Below are positions 26,901 through 39,045 of a DNA stretch of 64,000 bases, piece after piece. Positions within the stretch are counted from its first letter, which is position 1. Each line of letters opens with the position of its first letter. Below the pieces are notes generated by a model. That model was not told the DNA's origin, made no database searches, and saw only the letters and a program-made list of their open reading frames with translations. Made by a program: the position numbers and the translations under genes. Origin of the DNA: Dromaius novaehollandiae (lineage: Eukaryota; Chordata; Aves; Casuariiformes; Dromaiidae); NCBI RefSeq assembly GCF_036370855.1, contig NW_026991471.1, positions 1 through 64,000 on the forward strand, read 5' to 3'.

Positions 26901-28033
26901 TGCTAAGGTGACTACACTGTCCAGAAATGGCTCGGGGAAAGAAGGGAGAAATCTGGAGGGGGTGCGAGCACACTAAAGGATGTCTAAAGGGGCTTGGGGG
27001 GCGAGAAGAGAGCTAGAGGACCCCATTCTGTGCAAAAGAGGGGTCCAGAGCGCACTAGAAGGGTGCTAAGACATCTACACTGTCAAGAAATGCCTCTGGG
27101 GAAAAAGGGAGAAATCTGGAGGGGTTGCGATGAGACTAGAGGGCGTCTAAGGGGTCTGGAGGTCCCAAAGATAACTGGGGGGCCCAATTCTGTGGAAAAG
27201 AGGGGTCCCGAGTGCACTAGAGGAATGCTAAGGCGTCTACACTGTACATAAATGCTTCTGGGGAAGAAGGGAGAAATCTGGAGGTGTGGCAAGGAGACTA
27301 GAGGGTGTCCAAGGGACCTGGGGGGCCACAAGAGAGCTAGGGGGCCCCACTCTGTGGAAAAGAGGAATCCAGAGTGCACTAGAGAGGTAGTAAGGTGTCT
27401 ACATGGTCCAGAAAAGCCTCTGGGGAAGAAGGGAGAAATCTGGAGGGGTTGCGAGGAGACTAGAGGGGGTCTAAGGGGTCTGGGGGGCCCGAAGAGAGCT
27501 GGGGGGCCCAATTCTGTGGAAAAGAGGGATTCAGAGTGCACTAGAGGGGTGCTAAGGTGTCTACGCTGTGAAGAAATGCCTCTGGGGAAGAAGGGAGAAA
27601 TCTGGAGGGGTTGCAAAGAGACTAGAGGGTGTCTAAAGCGTCTGGAGATCCGAAAGATATCTGGTGGGCCCAATTATGTGGAAAAGGGGGGTCCAGAGCG
27701 CACTAGAGGGGTGCTACGGCGTCTACACTGTCCATAAATGCTTCTGGGGAAGAAGGGAGAAATCTGGAGGTGTGGCAAGGAGACTAGAGGGTGCCTAAGG
27801 GGTCTGGGGGGCCAAAAGAGAGCTAGGGGTCCTATTCCGTTGAACAGAGGGATCAAGAGGGCACTAGAGGGGTGCTCTTTTCCAGAAAGTGGGGACCCCA
27901 CCTCTCATTTGGTCCCCAGACCCCCAAGACACCCTGTAGTCTCCACAGAAGCCCTCCAGATTGCTTCCTTCTTCCCCATAGGCATTTCTTGACCACGTCA
28001 ACACCTTAGGGGTCCAGAGCGCAGTAGAGGAGT
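23983..28033 (+). repeat. HOR copy 7 (4,051 bp, type II centre)
   Basis: Full length. Inverted blocks are at about 24282-24630 and 27876-28010. It has the A variant near 24643. Its type II centre shares with copy 4 the GCCTCTAGGG variant near 26,280, the TCACTCTGTGG segment near 26,535 and the GGAGGGGGTGCGAGC variant near 26,957. Confidence 0.93.
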
Positions 28034-31000
28034 GCTAAGGTGTCGACACTGTCAAGAAATGCCTCTGGGGAAGAAGGGAGAAATCTGGAGGGGATGAGAG
28101 GAGACTAGAGGGTGTCTAAGGGGCCTGGGGGGCCAGAAGAGAGCTGGGAGCTGGACTCTGTGGAAAAGAGCACCCCTCTAGTGCACTCTGGACCTCTCTC
28201 TGTTCCACAGAATTTGGTCCCCCAGCACTCTTCTGGGCCCCCAGACCCCTTAGACACCCTCTAGTCTCTTCGCAACCCCTCCAGATTTCTCCTTTCTTCC
28301 CCAGAGGCATTTCTGGACCATGTAGACACCTTAGCACCCCCTCTAGTGCGCTCTGGACACCTCTTTTCCACAGAATTGGGCCCCCAGCTCTCTTATGGCC
28401 CCCTAGACCACTTAGACACTCTCTAGTCTCCTCAGAAGGCTTCCAGATTACTCCCTTCTTTCCCAGAGACATTTCTTGACCATGTAGACACCTTAGCACC
28501 CCTCTAGTGCGCTCTGGACCCCTAAGGTGTCTACATGGTCAAGAAAGGCCTCTGGGGAAGAAGGGAGACATATGAAGGGAGTTGCGAAGAGATTAAAAGG
28601 AGTCTAAGGAGTCTGGGGTGCCACAGGAGGGGTGGGGGGCCCCACTCTATGGAAAAGAGGAATCCAGAGCACACTAGAGGGGTGCTATGACATCTACATG
28701 GTCCAGAAATACCTCTGGGAAAGAAGGGAGAAATCTGGAGAGGTTGTGAGGAGACTAGAGGGGGTCTAAGGGGTCTGGGGGGCCACAAGACAGCTGGGGG
28801 CCCTATTCTACGGAAAAGAGAGGTCCAGAGCGCACTAGAGGGGTGCTAAAGGGTCTACACGGTCCAGAAATGCTTCTGGGGAAGAAATGAGAAATCTGGA
28901 GGGGTTGCCAGGAGACTAGAGGGTGTCTAAGGAGTCTCGAGGTCCCAAAGATATCTGGGGGGCCCCATTCCGTAGAAAAGAGGGGTCCAGAGCACACTAG
29001 AAGGGTGCTAAGGGGTCTACACTGTCAAGAAACGGCTCTGGGGAAGAAGGGCGAAATCTGGAGGGATTGCGAGGAGACTAGAGGGTGTCTAAGGGGCCTG
29101 GGGGGCCACAAGAGAGCTAGGGAGCCCCACTCTGTGGAAAAGAGGAATCCAAATTGCACTAGTGAGGTGCTAAAGGGTCTACGATGTCAAAAAATGGCTC
29201 TGGGCAAGAAAGGAGAAATCTGGAGGGGTTGCAAGGAGACTAGAGGGTGTCTAACGAGGCTAGAGGCCCACAAGAGACCTGGGGGGCCCAATTCTGTGGC
29301 AAAGAGGGGTCCAGAGCGCACTAGAGGGGTGCTAAGACATCTACACTGTCAAGAAATGCCTCTGGGCAAGAAGGAAGAAATCTAGAGGGGTGCCAAGGAG
29401 ACTAGAGGGTGTCTAAGGGGCCTGGAGGTCCCAAAGATACCTGGGGGGCCCAATTCTGTGGAAAAGAGGGGTCCACAGCGCACTAGAGGGGTGCTAAGAC
29501 ATCTACACTGTCCAGAAATGGCTCTGGGGAAGAAGGCAGAAATCTGGAGGGGTTGCGAGGTGACTAGAGGCTGTCTAAGGGGTCTGGGGGGCCAGAAGAG
29601 AGCTGGGGGGCACAATTCTGTGGAAAAGAGAGGTCCAGAGCGCACTAGAGGGGTGCTAAGGCGTCTACACTGTCAAGAAATGGCTCTGGGGAAGAAGGCA
29701 GAAATCTGGAGGGGTTGCGAGCACACTATAGGGTGTCTAAGGGTACTGGGGGGCCAGAAGAGAGCTGGGGGAACCCATTCTGTGGAAAAGAGGGATCCAG
29801 AGCAAAGTAGAGAGGTGCTAAGGGGTCTACACTGTCCATAAATGCCTCTGGGGAAGAATGGAGAAATCTGGAGGGGTTGCGAGCACACTAAAGGCTGCCT
29901 AAAGGGGTTTGGGAGGCCAGAAGAGAGCTGGGGGGCACCATTCTGTGTAAAAGAGGGGCCCAGAGCACACTAGAGGGGCACTAAGGGGTCTACACGGTCA
30001 AGAAATGCCTCTGGGGAAGAAGGGAGAAATCTGGAGGGGTTGCGAGGAGACTAGAGGGTGTCTAAGGGGCCTGGAGATTCCAAATATATCTGGGGGATCC
30101 AATTTTGTGGAAAAGAGGGGTCCAGAGTGCACTAGAGGAGTGCTAATGTGTGTACACTGTCAAATAATGCTTCTGGGGAAGAAGGGAGAAATCTGGAGGG
30201 ATTGCGAGTAGACTAGAGGGTGGCTAAGGTTTCGGGGGGCACCAAAAGAGCTGGGGGGCCACATTTCTGTGGAAAAGAGGGGTCCAGAGCGCACTAGAGG
30301 GGTGCTAAGGTGTCTACATAGTCCAGAAATGCCTCTGGGGAAGAAGGGAGAAATCTGGAGGGGTTGCGAGGAGACTAGAGGGTGGCTAAGGCTTCTGGGG
30401 GGCCACAAGAGAGCTGGGGGGGCCCATGCTGAGGAATAGAGGGGTCCAGAGTGCACTAGAGGGGTGCTAAAGCATCTACATGGTCAAGAAATGCCTCTGG
30501 GGAAGAAGGGAGAAATCTGGAGTGGTTGCGAGGAGACTACAGGGTGGCTAAGGTTTCGGGGTGGCACCAAAAGAACTGGGGGGCCACATTTCTGTGGAAA
30601 AGAGGGGCCCAGAGCACACTAGAGAGGTGCTAAGGGGACTACAGTGTCCAGAAATGGCTCGGGGGAAGAAGGGAGAAATCTGGAAGGGTTGCGAGCACAC
30701 TATAGGGTGTCTAAGGGTCCTGGGGGGCCAGAAGAGAGCTGGTGGGGGTCACTCTGTGGAAAAGAGGAGTCCAGAGCGCACTAGAGGGGTGCTAAGGTGA
30801 CTACACTGTCCAGAAATGGCTCGGGGAAAGAAGGGAGAAATCTGGAGGGGTTGCGAGCACACTAAAGGATGTCTAAAGGGGCTTGGGGGGCGAGAAGAGA
30901 GCTAGAGGACCCCATTCTGTGCAAAAGAGGGGTCCAGAGCGCACTAGAAGGGTGCTAAGACATCTACACTGTCAAGAAATGCCTCTGGGGAAAAAGGGAG

Positions 31001-31922
31001 AAATCTGGAGGGGTTGCGATGAGACTAGAGGGCGTCTAAGGGGTCTGGAGGTCCCAAAGATAACTGGGGGGCCCAATTCTGTGGAAAAGAGGGGTCCCGA
31101 GTGCACTAGAGGAATGCTAAGGCGTCTACACTGTACATAAATGCTTCTGGGGAAGAAGGGAGAAATCTGGAGGTGTGGCAAGGAGACTAGAGGGTGTCCA
31201 AGGGACCTGGGGGGCCACAAGAGAGCTAGGGGGCCCCACTCTGTGGAAAAGAGGAATCCAGAGTGCACTAGAGAGGTAGTAAGGTGTCTACATGGTCCAG
31301 AAAAGCCTCTGGGGAAGAAGGGAGAAATCTGGAGGGGTTGCGAGGAGACTAGAGGGGGTCTAAGGGGTCTGGGGGGCCCGAAGAGAGCTGGGGGGCCCAA
31401 TTCTGTGGAAAAGAGGGATTCAGAGTGCACTAGAGGGGTGCTAAGGTGTCTACGCTGTGAAGAAATGCCTCTGGGGAAGAAGGGAGAAATCTGGAGGGGT
31501 TGCAAAGAGACTAGAGGGTGTCTAAAGCGTCTGGAGATCCGAAAGATATCTGGTGGGCCCAATTATGTGGAAAAGGGGGGTCCAGAGCGCACTAGAGGGG
31601 TGCTACGGCGTCTACACTGTCCATAAATGCTTCTGGGGAAGAAGGGAGAAATCTGGAGGTGTGGCAAGGAGACTAGAGGGTGCCTAAGGGGTCTGGGGGG
31701 CCAAAAGAGAGCTAGGGGTCCTATTCCGTTGAACAGAGGGATCAAGAGGGCACTAGAGGGGTGCTCTTTTCCAGAAAGTGGGGACCCCACCTCTCATTTG
31801 GTCCCCAGACCCCCAAGACACCCTGTAGTCTCCACAGAAGCCCTCCAGATTGCTTCCTTCTTCCCCATAGGCATTTCTTGACCACGTCAACACCTTAGGG
31901 GTCCAGAGCGCAGTAGAGGGGT
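28034..31922 (+). repeat. HOR copy 8 (3,889 bp, one monomer lost)
   Basis: It is 162 bp short, one monomer. The missing monomer is the one that follows the HOR start: sequence near 28,090 jumps from the first monomer to the GGGGATGAGAGGAG segment of the second, through the conserved GGGAGAAATCTGG box. Inverted blocks are at about 28171-28519 and 31765-31899. It has the A variant near 28532 and a type I centre. It shares a substitution near 28,617 with copy 5 and the converted monomers near 29,340 and 29,520 with copy 6. Confidence 0.92.
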
Positions 31923-34900
31923 GCTAAGGTGTCGACACTGTCAAGAAATGCCTCTGGGGAAAAAGGGAGAAATCTGCAGGGGTTGCGAGGAGACTAGAGG
32001 GGGTCTAAGGGGCCTGGGGGGCCAGAAGATAGCTGGGGGGCTGCATTCTGTGGAAAAGAGGGGTGCAGAGCGCACTAGAGGGGTTCTATGGCGTCTACAC
32101 AGTCAAAAAATGCCTCTGGGGAAGAAGGGAGAAATCTGGAGGGGATGAGAGGAGACTAGAGGGTGTCTAAGGGGCCTGGGGGGCCAGAAGAGAGCTGGGA
32201 GCTGGACTCTGTGGAAAAGAGCACCCCTCTAGTGCACTCTGGACCTCTCTCTGTTCCACAGAATTTGGTCCCCCAGCACTCTTCTGGGCCCCCAGACCCC
32301 TTAGACACCCTCTAGTCTCTTCGCAACCCCTCCAGATTTCTCCTTTCTTCCCCAGAGGCATTTCTGGACCATGTAGACACCTTAGCACCCCCTCTAGTGC
32401 GCTCTGGACACCTCTTTTCCACAGAATTGGGCCCCCAGCTCTCTTATGGCCCCCTAGACCACTTAGACACTCTCTAGTCTCCTCAGAAGGCTTCCAGATT
32501 ACTCCCTTCTTTCCCAGAGACATTTCTTGACCATGTAGACACCTTAGCACCCCTCTAGTGCGCTCTGGACCCCTAAGGTGTCTCCATGGTCAAGAAAGGC
32601 CTCTGGGGAAGAAGGGAGACATATGAAGGGAGTTGCGAAGAGATTAAAAGGAGTCTAAGGAGTCTGGAGTGCCACAGGAGGGGTGGGGGGCCCCACTCTA
32701 TGGAAAAGAGGAATCCAGAGCACACTAGAGGGGTGCTATGACATCTACATGGTCCAGAAATACCTCTGGGAAAGAAGGGAGAAATCTGGAGAGGTTGTGA
32801 GGAGACTAGAGGGGGTCTAAGGGGTCTGGGGGGCCACAAGACAGCTGGGGGCCCTATTCTACGGAAAAGAGAGGTCCAGAGCGCACTAGAGGGGTGCTAA
32901 AGGGTCTACACGGTCCAGAAATGCTTCTGGGGAAGAAATGAGAAATCTGGAGGGGTTGCCAGGAGACTAGAGGGTGTCTAAGGAGTCTCGAGGTCCCAAA
33001 GATATCTGGGGGGCCCCATTCCGTAGAAAAGAGGGGTCCAGAGCACACTAGAAGGGTGCTAAGGGGTCTACACTGTCAAGAAACGGCTCTGGGGAAGAAG
33101 GGCGAAACCTGGAGGGATTGCGAGGAGACTAGAGGGTGTCTAAGGGGCCTGGGGGGCCACAAGAGAGCTAGGGAGCCCCACTCTGTGGAAAAGAGGAATC
33201 CAAATTGCACTAGTGAGGTGCTAAAGGGTCTACGATGTCAAAAAATGGCTCTGGGCAAGAAAGGAGAAATCTGGAGGGGTTGCAAGGAGACTAGAGGGTG
33301 TCTAACGAGGCTAGAGGCCCACAAGAGACCTGGGGGGCCCAATTCTGTGGCAAAGAGGGGTCCAGAGCGCACTAGAGGGGTGCTAAGGGGTCTACATAGT
33401 CAAGAAATGCCTCTGGGCAAGAAGGAAGAAATCTAGAGGGGTGCCAAGGAGACTAGAGGGTGTCTAAGGGGCCTGGAGGTCCCAAAGATACCTGGGGGGC
33501 CCAATTCTGTGGAAAAGAGGGGTCCACAGCGCACTAGAGGGGTGCTAAGACATCTACACTGTCCAGAAATGCCTCTGGGGAAGAAGGGAGAAATCTGGAG
33601 GGGTTGCGAGGTGACTAGAGGCTGTCTAAGGGGTCTGGGGGGCCAGAAGAGAGCTGGGGGGCACAATTCTGTGTAAAAGAGGGGCCCAGAGCACACTAGA
33701 GGGGCACTAAGGGGTCTACACGGTCAAGAAATGCCTCTGGGGAAGAAGGGAGAAATCTGGAGGGGTTGCGAGGAGACTAGAGGGTGTCTAAGGGGCCTGG
33801 AGATTCCAAATATATCTGGGGGACCCAATTTTGTGGAAAAGAGGGGTCCAGAGTGCACTAGAGGAGTGCTAATGTGTGTACACTGTCAAATAATGCTTCT
33901 GGGGAAGAAGGGAGAAATCTGGAGGGGTTGCGAGGAGACTAGAGGGTGGCTAAGGTTTCGGGGGGCACCAAAAGAGCTGGGGGGCCACATTTCTGTGGAA
34001 AAGAGGGGTCCAGAGCGCACTAGAGGGGTGCTAAGGTGTCTACATAGTCCAGAAATGCCTCTGGGGAAGAAGGGAGAAATCTGGAAGGGTTGCGAGGAGA
34101 CTACAGGGTGGCTAAGGTTTCGGGGTGGCACCAAAAGAACTGGGGGGCCACATTTCTGTGGAAAAGAGGGGTCCAGAGCACACTAGAGAGGTGCTAAGGG
34201 GACTACAGTGTCCAGAAATGGCTCGGGGGAAGAAGGGAGAAATCTGGAAGGGTTGCGAGCACACTATAGGGTGTCTAAGGGTCCTGGGGGGCCAGAAGAG
34301 AGCTGGTGGGGGTCACTCTGTGGAAAAGAGGGGTCCAGAGCGCACTAGAGGGGTGCTAAGGTGACTACACTGTCCAGAAATGGCTCGGGGAAAGAAGGGA
34401 GAAATCTGGAGGGGTTGCGATGAGACTAGAGGGCGTCTAAGGGGTCTGGAGGTCCCAAAGATAACTGGGGGGCCCAATTCTGTGGAAAAGAGGGGTCCCG
34501 AGTGCACTAGAGGAATGCTAAGGCGTCTACACTGTACATAAATGCTTCTGGGGAAGAAGGGAGAAATCTGGAGGTGTGGCAAGGAGACTAGAGGGTGTCC
34601 AAGGGACCTGGGGGGCCACAAGAGAGCTAGGGGGCCCCACTCTGTGGAAAAGAGGAATCCAGAGTGCACTAGAGAGGTAGTAAGGTGTCTACATGGTCCA
34701 GAAAAGCCTCTGGGGAAGAAGGGAGAAATCTGGAGGGGTTGCGAGGAGACTAGAGGGGGTCTAAGGGGTCTGGGGGGCCCGAAGAGAGCTGGGGGGCCCA
34801 ATTCTGTGGAAAAGAGGGATTCAGAGTGCACTAGAGGGGTGCTAAGGTGTCTACGCTGTGAAGAAATGCCTCTGGGGAAGAAGGGAGAAATCTGGAGGGG

Positions 34901-35323
34901 TTGCAAAGAGACTAGAGGGTGTCTAAAGCGTCTGGAGATCCGAAAGATATCTGGTGGGCCCAATTATGTGGAAAAGGGGGGTCCAGAGCGCACTAGAGGG
35001 GTGCTACGGCGTCTACACTGTCCATAAATGCTTCTGGGGAAGAAGGGAGAAATCTGGAGGTGTGGCAAGGAGACTAGAGGGTGCCTAAGGGGTCTGGGGG
35101 GGCAAAAGAGAGCTAGGGGTCCTATTCCGTTGAACAGAGGGATCAAGAGGGCACTAGAGGGGTGCTCCTTTCCAGAAAGTGGGGACCCCACCTCTCATTT
35201 GGTCCCCAGACCCCCAAGACACCCTGTAGTCTCCACAGAAGCCCTCCACATTGCTTCCTTCTTCCCCAGAGGCATTTCTTGACCACGTCAACACCTTAGG
35301 GGTCCAGAGCGCAGTACAGGGGT
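31923..35323 (+). repeat. HOR copy 9 (3,401 bp, four monomers lost)
   Basis: It is 650 bp short. Comparison with copy 2 suggests three events: two monomers lost near 33,673 (AATTCTGTG joined to TAAAAGAGG), one near 34,085 and one near 34,410. The last two lie at the GGGAGAAATCTGGA box. Inverted blocks are at about 32222-32570 and 35166-35300. It has the C variant near 32583. As the last homogeneous copy before the diverged edge, its shortening is typical of an array flank. Confidence 0.9.
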
Positions 35324-38300
35324 GCTAAGGTGTCGACACTGTCAAAAAAATGCCTCTGGGGAAGAAGGGAGAAATCTGGAGGGGATGAGAGGAGACTAGA
35401 GGGTGTCTAAGGGGCCTGGGGGGCCAGAAGAGAGCTGGGAGCTGGACTCTGTGGAAAAGAGCACCCCTCTAGTGCACTCTGGACCTCTCTCTGTTCCACA
35501 GAATTTGGTCCCCCAGCACTCTTCTGGGCCCCCAGACCCCTTATACACCCTCTAGTCTCTTCGCAACTCCTCCAGATTTCTCCCTTCTTCCCCAGAGCCA
35601 TTTCTGGACCATGTAGACACCTTAGCACCCCCTCTAGTGCACTCTGGACCCCTCTTTTCCACAGAATTGGGCCCCCAGCTCTCTTATGGCCCCCTAGACC
35701 ACTTAGACACCCTCTACTCTCCTCGGAAGGCCTCCAGATTGCTCCCTTCTTTCCCAGAGACATTTCTTGACCATGTAGACACCTTAGCACCCCTCTAGTG
35801 TGCTCTGGACCCCTAAGGTGTCTACATGGTCCAGAAATGCCTCTGGGGAAGAAGGGAGAAATCTGGAGGGGTTCCGAGGAGACTAGAGGGTGTCTAAGGG
35901 GCCTGGGGGGCCACAAGAGAGCTAGGGGGTCCCATTCGATAGAAAAAAAGAGCTCCAGAGTGCACTAGAGGGATGCTAAGGCATCTACACTGTCAAGAAA
36001 TGTCTCTGGGGAAGAAGGGAGAAATCTGGAAGGGTTGCGAGCACACTATAGGGTGTCTAAGGGGCCTGGGGGGCCAGAAGAAAGCTGGGGGCCCCATTCT
36101 GTGGAAAAGAGGGGTCCACAGCGCACTAGAGAGGTGCTAAGACATCTACACTGTCCAGAAATGCCTCTGGAGAAGAAGGGAGAAATCTGGATGGGTTGCG
36201 AGGAGACTAGAGGCTGTCTAAGGGGTCTGGGGGGCCAGAAGATATCTGAGGGGCACAATTCTGTGGAACAGAGGGGTCCACAGTGCACTAGAGAGGTGCT
36301 AAGACATCTACACTATCAAGAAATGCCTCTGGGGAAGAAGGGAGAAATCTGGATGGGTTGCGAGGAGACTAGAGGCTGTCTAAGGGGTCTGGGGGGCCAG
36401 AAGATATCTGAGGGGCACAATTCTGTGGAACAGAGGGGTCCAGAGTGCACTAGAGGGGTGCTAAGGCCTCTACACTGTCAAGAAATGCCTCTGGGGAAGA
36501 ACGGAGAAATCTGGAAGGATTGCGAGCAGACTGTAGGGTGTCTAAGGGGCCTGGGGGGCCAGAAGAGAGCTGGGAGCTGGACTCTGTGGAAAAGAGCACC
36601 CCTCTAGTGTACTCTGGACCCCTCTGTTCCACAGAATTTGGCCACCCAGCACTCTTCTGGGCCCCCAGACCCGTTAGACACCCTCTAGTCTCTTCGCAAC
36701 CCCTCCAGATTTCTCCCTTCTTCCCCAGAGCCATTTCTGGACTATGTAGACACCTTAGCACCCCCTCTAGTGCTCTCTGGACACCTCTTTTCCACAGAAT
36801 TGGGCCCCCAGCTCTCTTATGGCCCCCTAGACCACTTAGACACCCTCTAGTCTCCTCAGAAGGCCTCCAGATTACTCCCTTCTTTCCCAGAGACATTTCT
36901 TAACCATGTAGACACCTTAGCACCCCTCTAGTGCGCTCTGGAACCCTAAGGTGTCTACATAGTCCAGAAATGCCTCTGGGGAAGAAGGGAGAAATCTGGA
37001 GAAGTTTCAGGGAGACTAGAGGATGTCTAAGGGGTCTGGCGTGCCACAGGAGGAGTGGGGGGCCCCACTCTGTGGAAAAGAGGGGTCCAGAGCACACTAG
37101 AGGGATGTTAAGGTGTCTACACTGTCAAGAAATGCCTCTGGGGAAGAAGGGAGAAATCTGGAGGTGTTGCGAGGAGACTAGAGGGTGTCTAATGGGTCTG
37201 GGGGGCCAAAAGATGTCTGGGGGGGCCAATTCTGTGGAAAAGAAGAGTCCAAAGCGCACTAGAGGGGTGCTAAAGCGTCTACATGGTCCAGAAATGGCTC
37301 TGAGGAAAAAGGGAACAATCTGGAGGCACTGCTAGGAGACTAGAGGATGTCTAAGGGGCCTGGGGGGCCAGAAGAGAGCTGGGGGCCCAATTCTCTGGAA
37401 AAGAGTGGTCCAGAGCGCACTAGATGGGTGCCAAGACGTATACAATGTCAAGAAATGCCTCTGGGGAAGAAAGGAAAAATGTGGAGCGGTTGCGAGGAGA
37501 CTAGAGGGTGTCTAAGGAGTCTGGGGGCCAAAAGACGGATGGGGGCCCCATTCTGTGGATAAGAAGGGTCCAGAGTGCACTAGAGGGGTGCTAAGGTGTC
37601 TACACGGTCAAGAAATGACTCTGGGCGAGAAGGAAGAAATCTAGAGGGGTGCCAAGAAGACTAGAGGGTGTCTCAGGGGTCTGGAGGTCCCAAAGATACC
37701 TGGGGGGCCCAATTCTGTGGAAAAGAGGGTTCCAGAGTGCACTAGAGGAGTGCTAAGACATCTAAATTATCAAGAAATGCCTCTGGGGAAGAAGGGAGAA
37801 ATCTAGATGGGTTGCGAGGATGCTAGAGGGTGTCTAAATCGTCTGGAGATCCGAAAGATATCTGATGGGCCCAATTCTGTGGAAAAGACGGGTCCAGAGT
37901 GCACTAGAGGGTGCTAAGGCGTCTACACTGTCAAGAAATACCTCTGGGGAAGAAGGGAGAAATCTAGATGGGTTGCGAGGATACTAGAGGGTGTCTAAGG
38001 GGCCTGGGGGGCCAAAAGAGTGCTGGGGGACCCAATTCTGTGGAAAAGAGGGGTCCAGAGAGCACTAGAGGGGTGCTAAGGCATCTACACTGTCAAGACA
38101 TGCCTCTGGGGAAGAAGGGAGAAATCTAGATGGGTTGCGAGGATACTAGAGGGTGTCTAAGGGGCCTGGGGGGCCAAAAGAGTGCTGGGGGGCCCAATTC
38201 CGTGGAAAAGACGGGTCCAGAGTGCACTAGAGGCATGGTTACTTGTGTACACTGTCAAATAATGCCTCTGGGGAAGAAAGGAGAAATCTGGAGGGGTTGC

Positions 38301-39045
38301 GAGGAGACTAGAGGGTGTCTTAGGAATATGGGGGGCAATAAGAGAGCTGGGGGGGGCCCAATTCTGTGAAAAAGAGTGGTCCAGGGTGCACTACAGAGGT
38401 GCCAAAGCGTCCACACTGTCAAGATATGCCTCTGGGGAAGAAGGGAGAAATCCGGAGGGCTTGCGAGGAGACTAGAGGGTGTCTAAGGGGTCTGGGGGGA
38501 CCAAAGACAGCTGGAGGGCCCAATTCTGTGGAAAAGAGGAGTCCAGAGTGCACTAGAGGGGTGCTAAGGTGCCTGCATGGTCTGGAAATGTCTCTGGGGA
38601 AGAAGGGAGAAATCTGGAGGGGTTGCAAAGAGACTAGAGGGTGTCTAAAGCGTCTGGAGATCCGAAAGCTATCTGGTGGGCCCCATTCTGTGGAAAAGAG
38701 TGGTCCAGAATGCACTAGAGGGGTGCTAAGGCGTCTACACTGTCCATAAATGCTTCTGGGGAAGAAGGGAGAAATCTGGAGGTGTGGCAAGGAGACTAGA
38801 GGGTGCCTAAGGGGTCTGGGGGGCCAAAAGAGAGCTAGGGGTCCTATTCCGTTGAACAGAGGGATCAAGAGGGCACTAGAGGGGTGCTCCTTTCTAGAAA
38901 GTGGGGACCCCACCTCTCATTTGGTCCCCAGACCCCCAAGACACCCTGTAGTCTCCGCAGAAGCCCTCCACATTGCTTCCTTCTTCCCCATAGGCATTTC
39001 TTGACCACGTCAACACCTTAGGGGTCCAGAGCGCAGTAGAGGGGT
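35324..39045 (+). repeat. HOR copy 10 (3,722 bp, strongly diverged)
   Basis: Monomers remain recognisable but carry many private substitutions. Two long inverted blocks are visible (about 35462-35810 and 36598-36943) where standard copies have one, plus the short one at about 38888-39022. Local direct duplications of nearly identical monomers occur at 36,187-36,470 and again between 37,900 and 38,200. The last 330 bp return to the standard sequence. This is what an older, less homogenised edge copy would look like. Confidence 0.88.
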
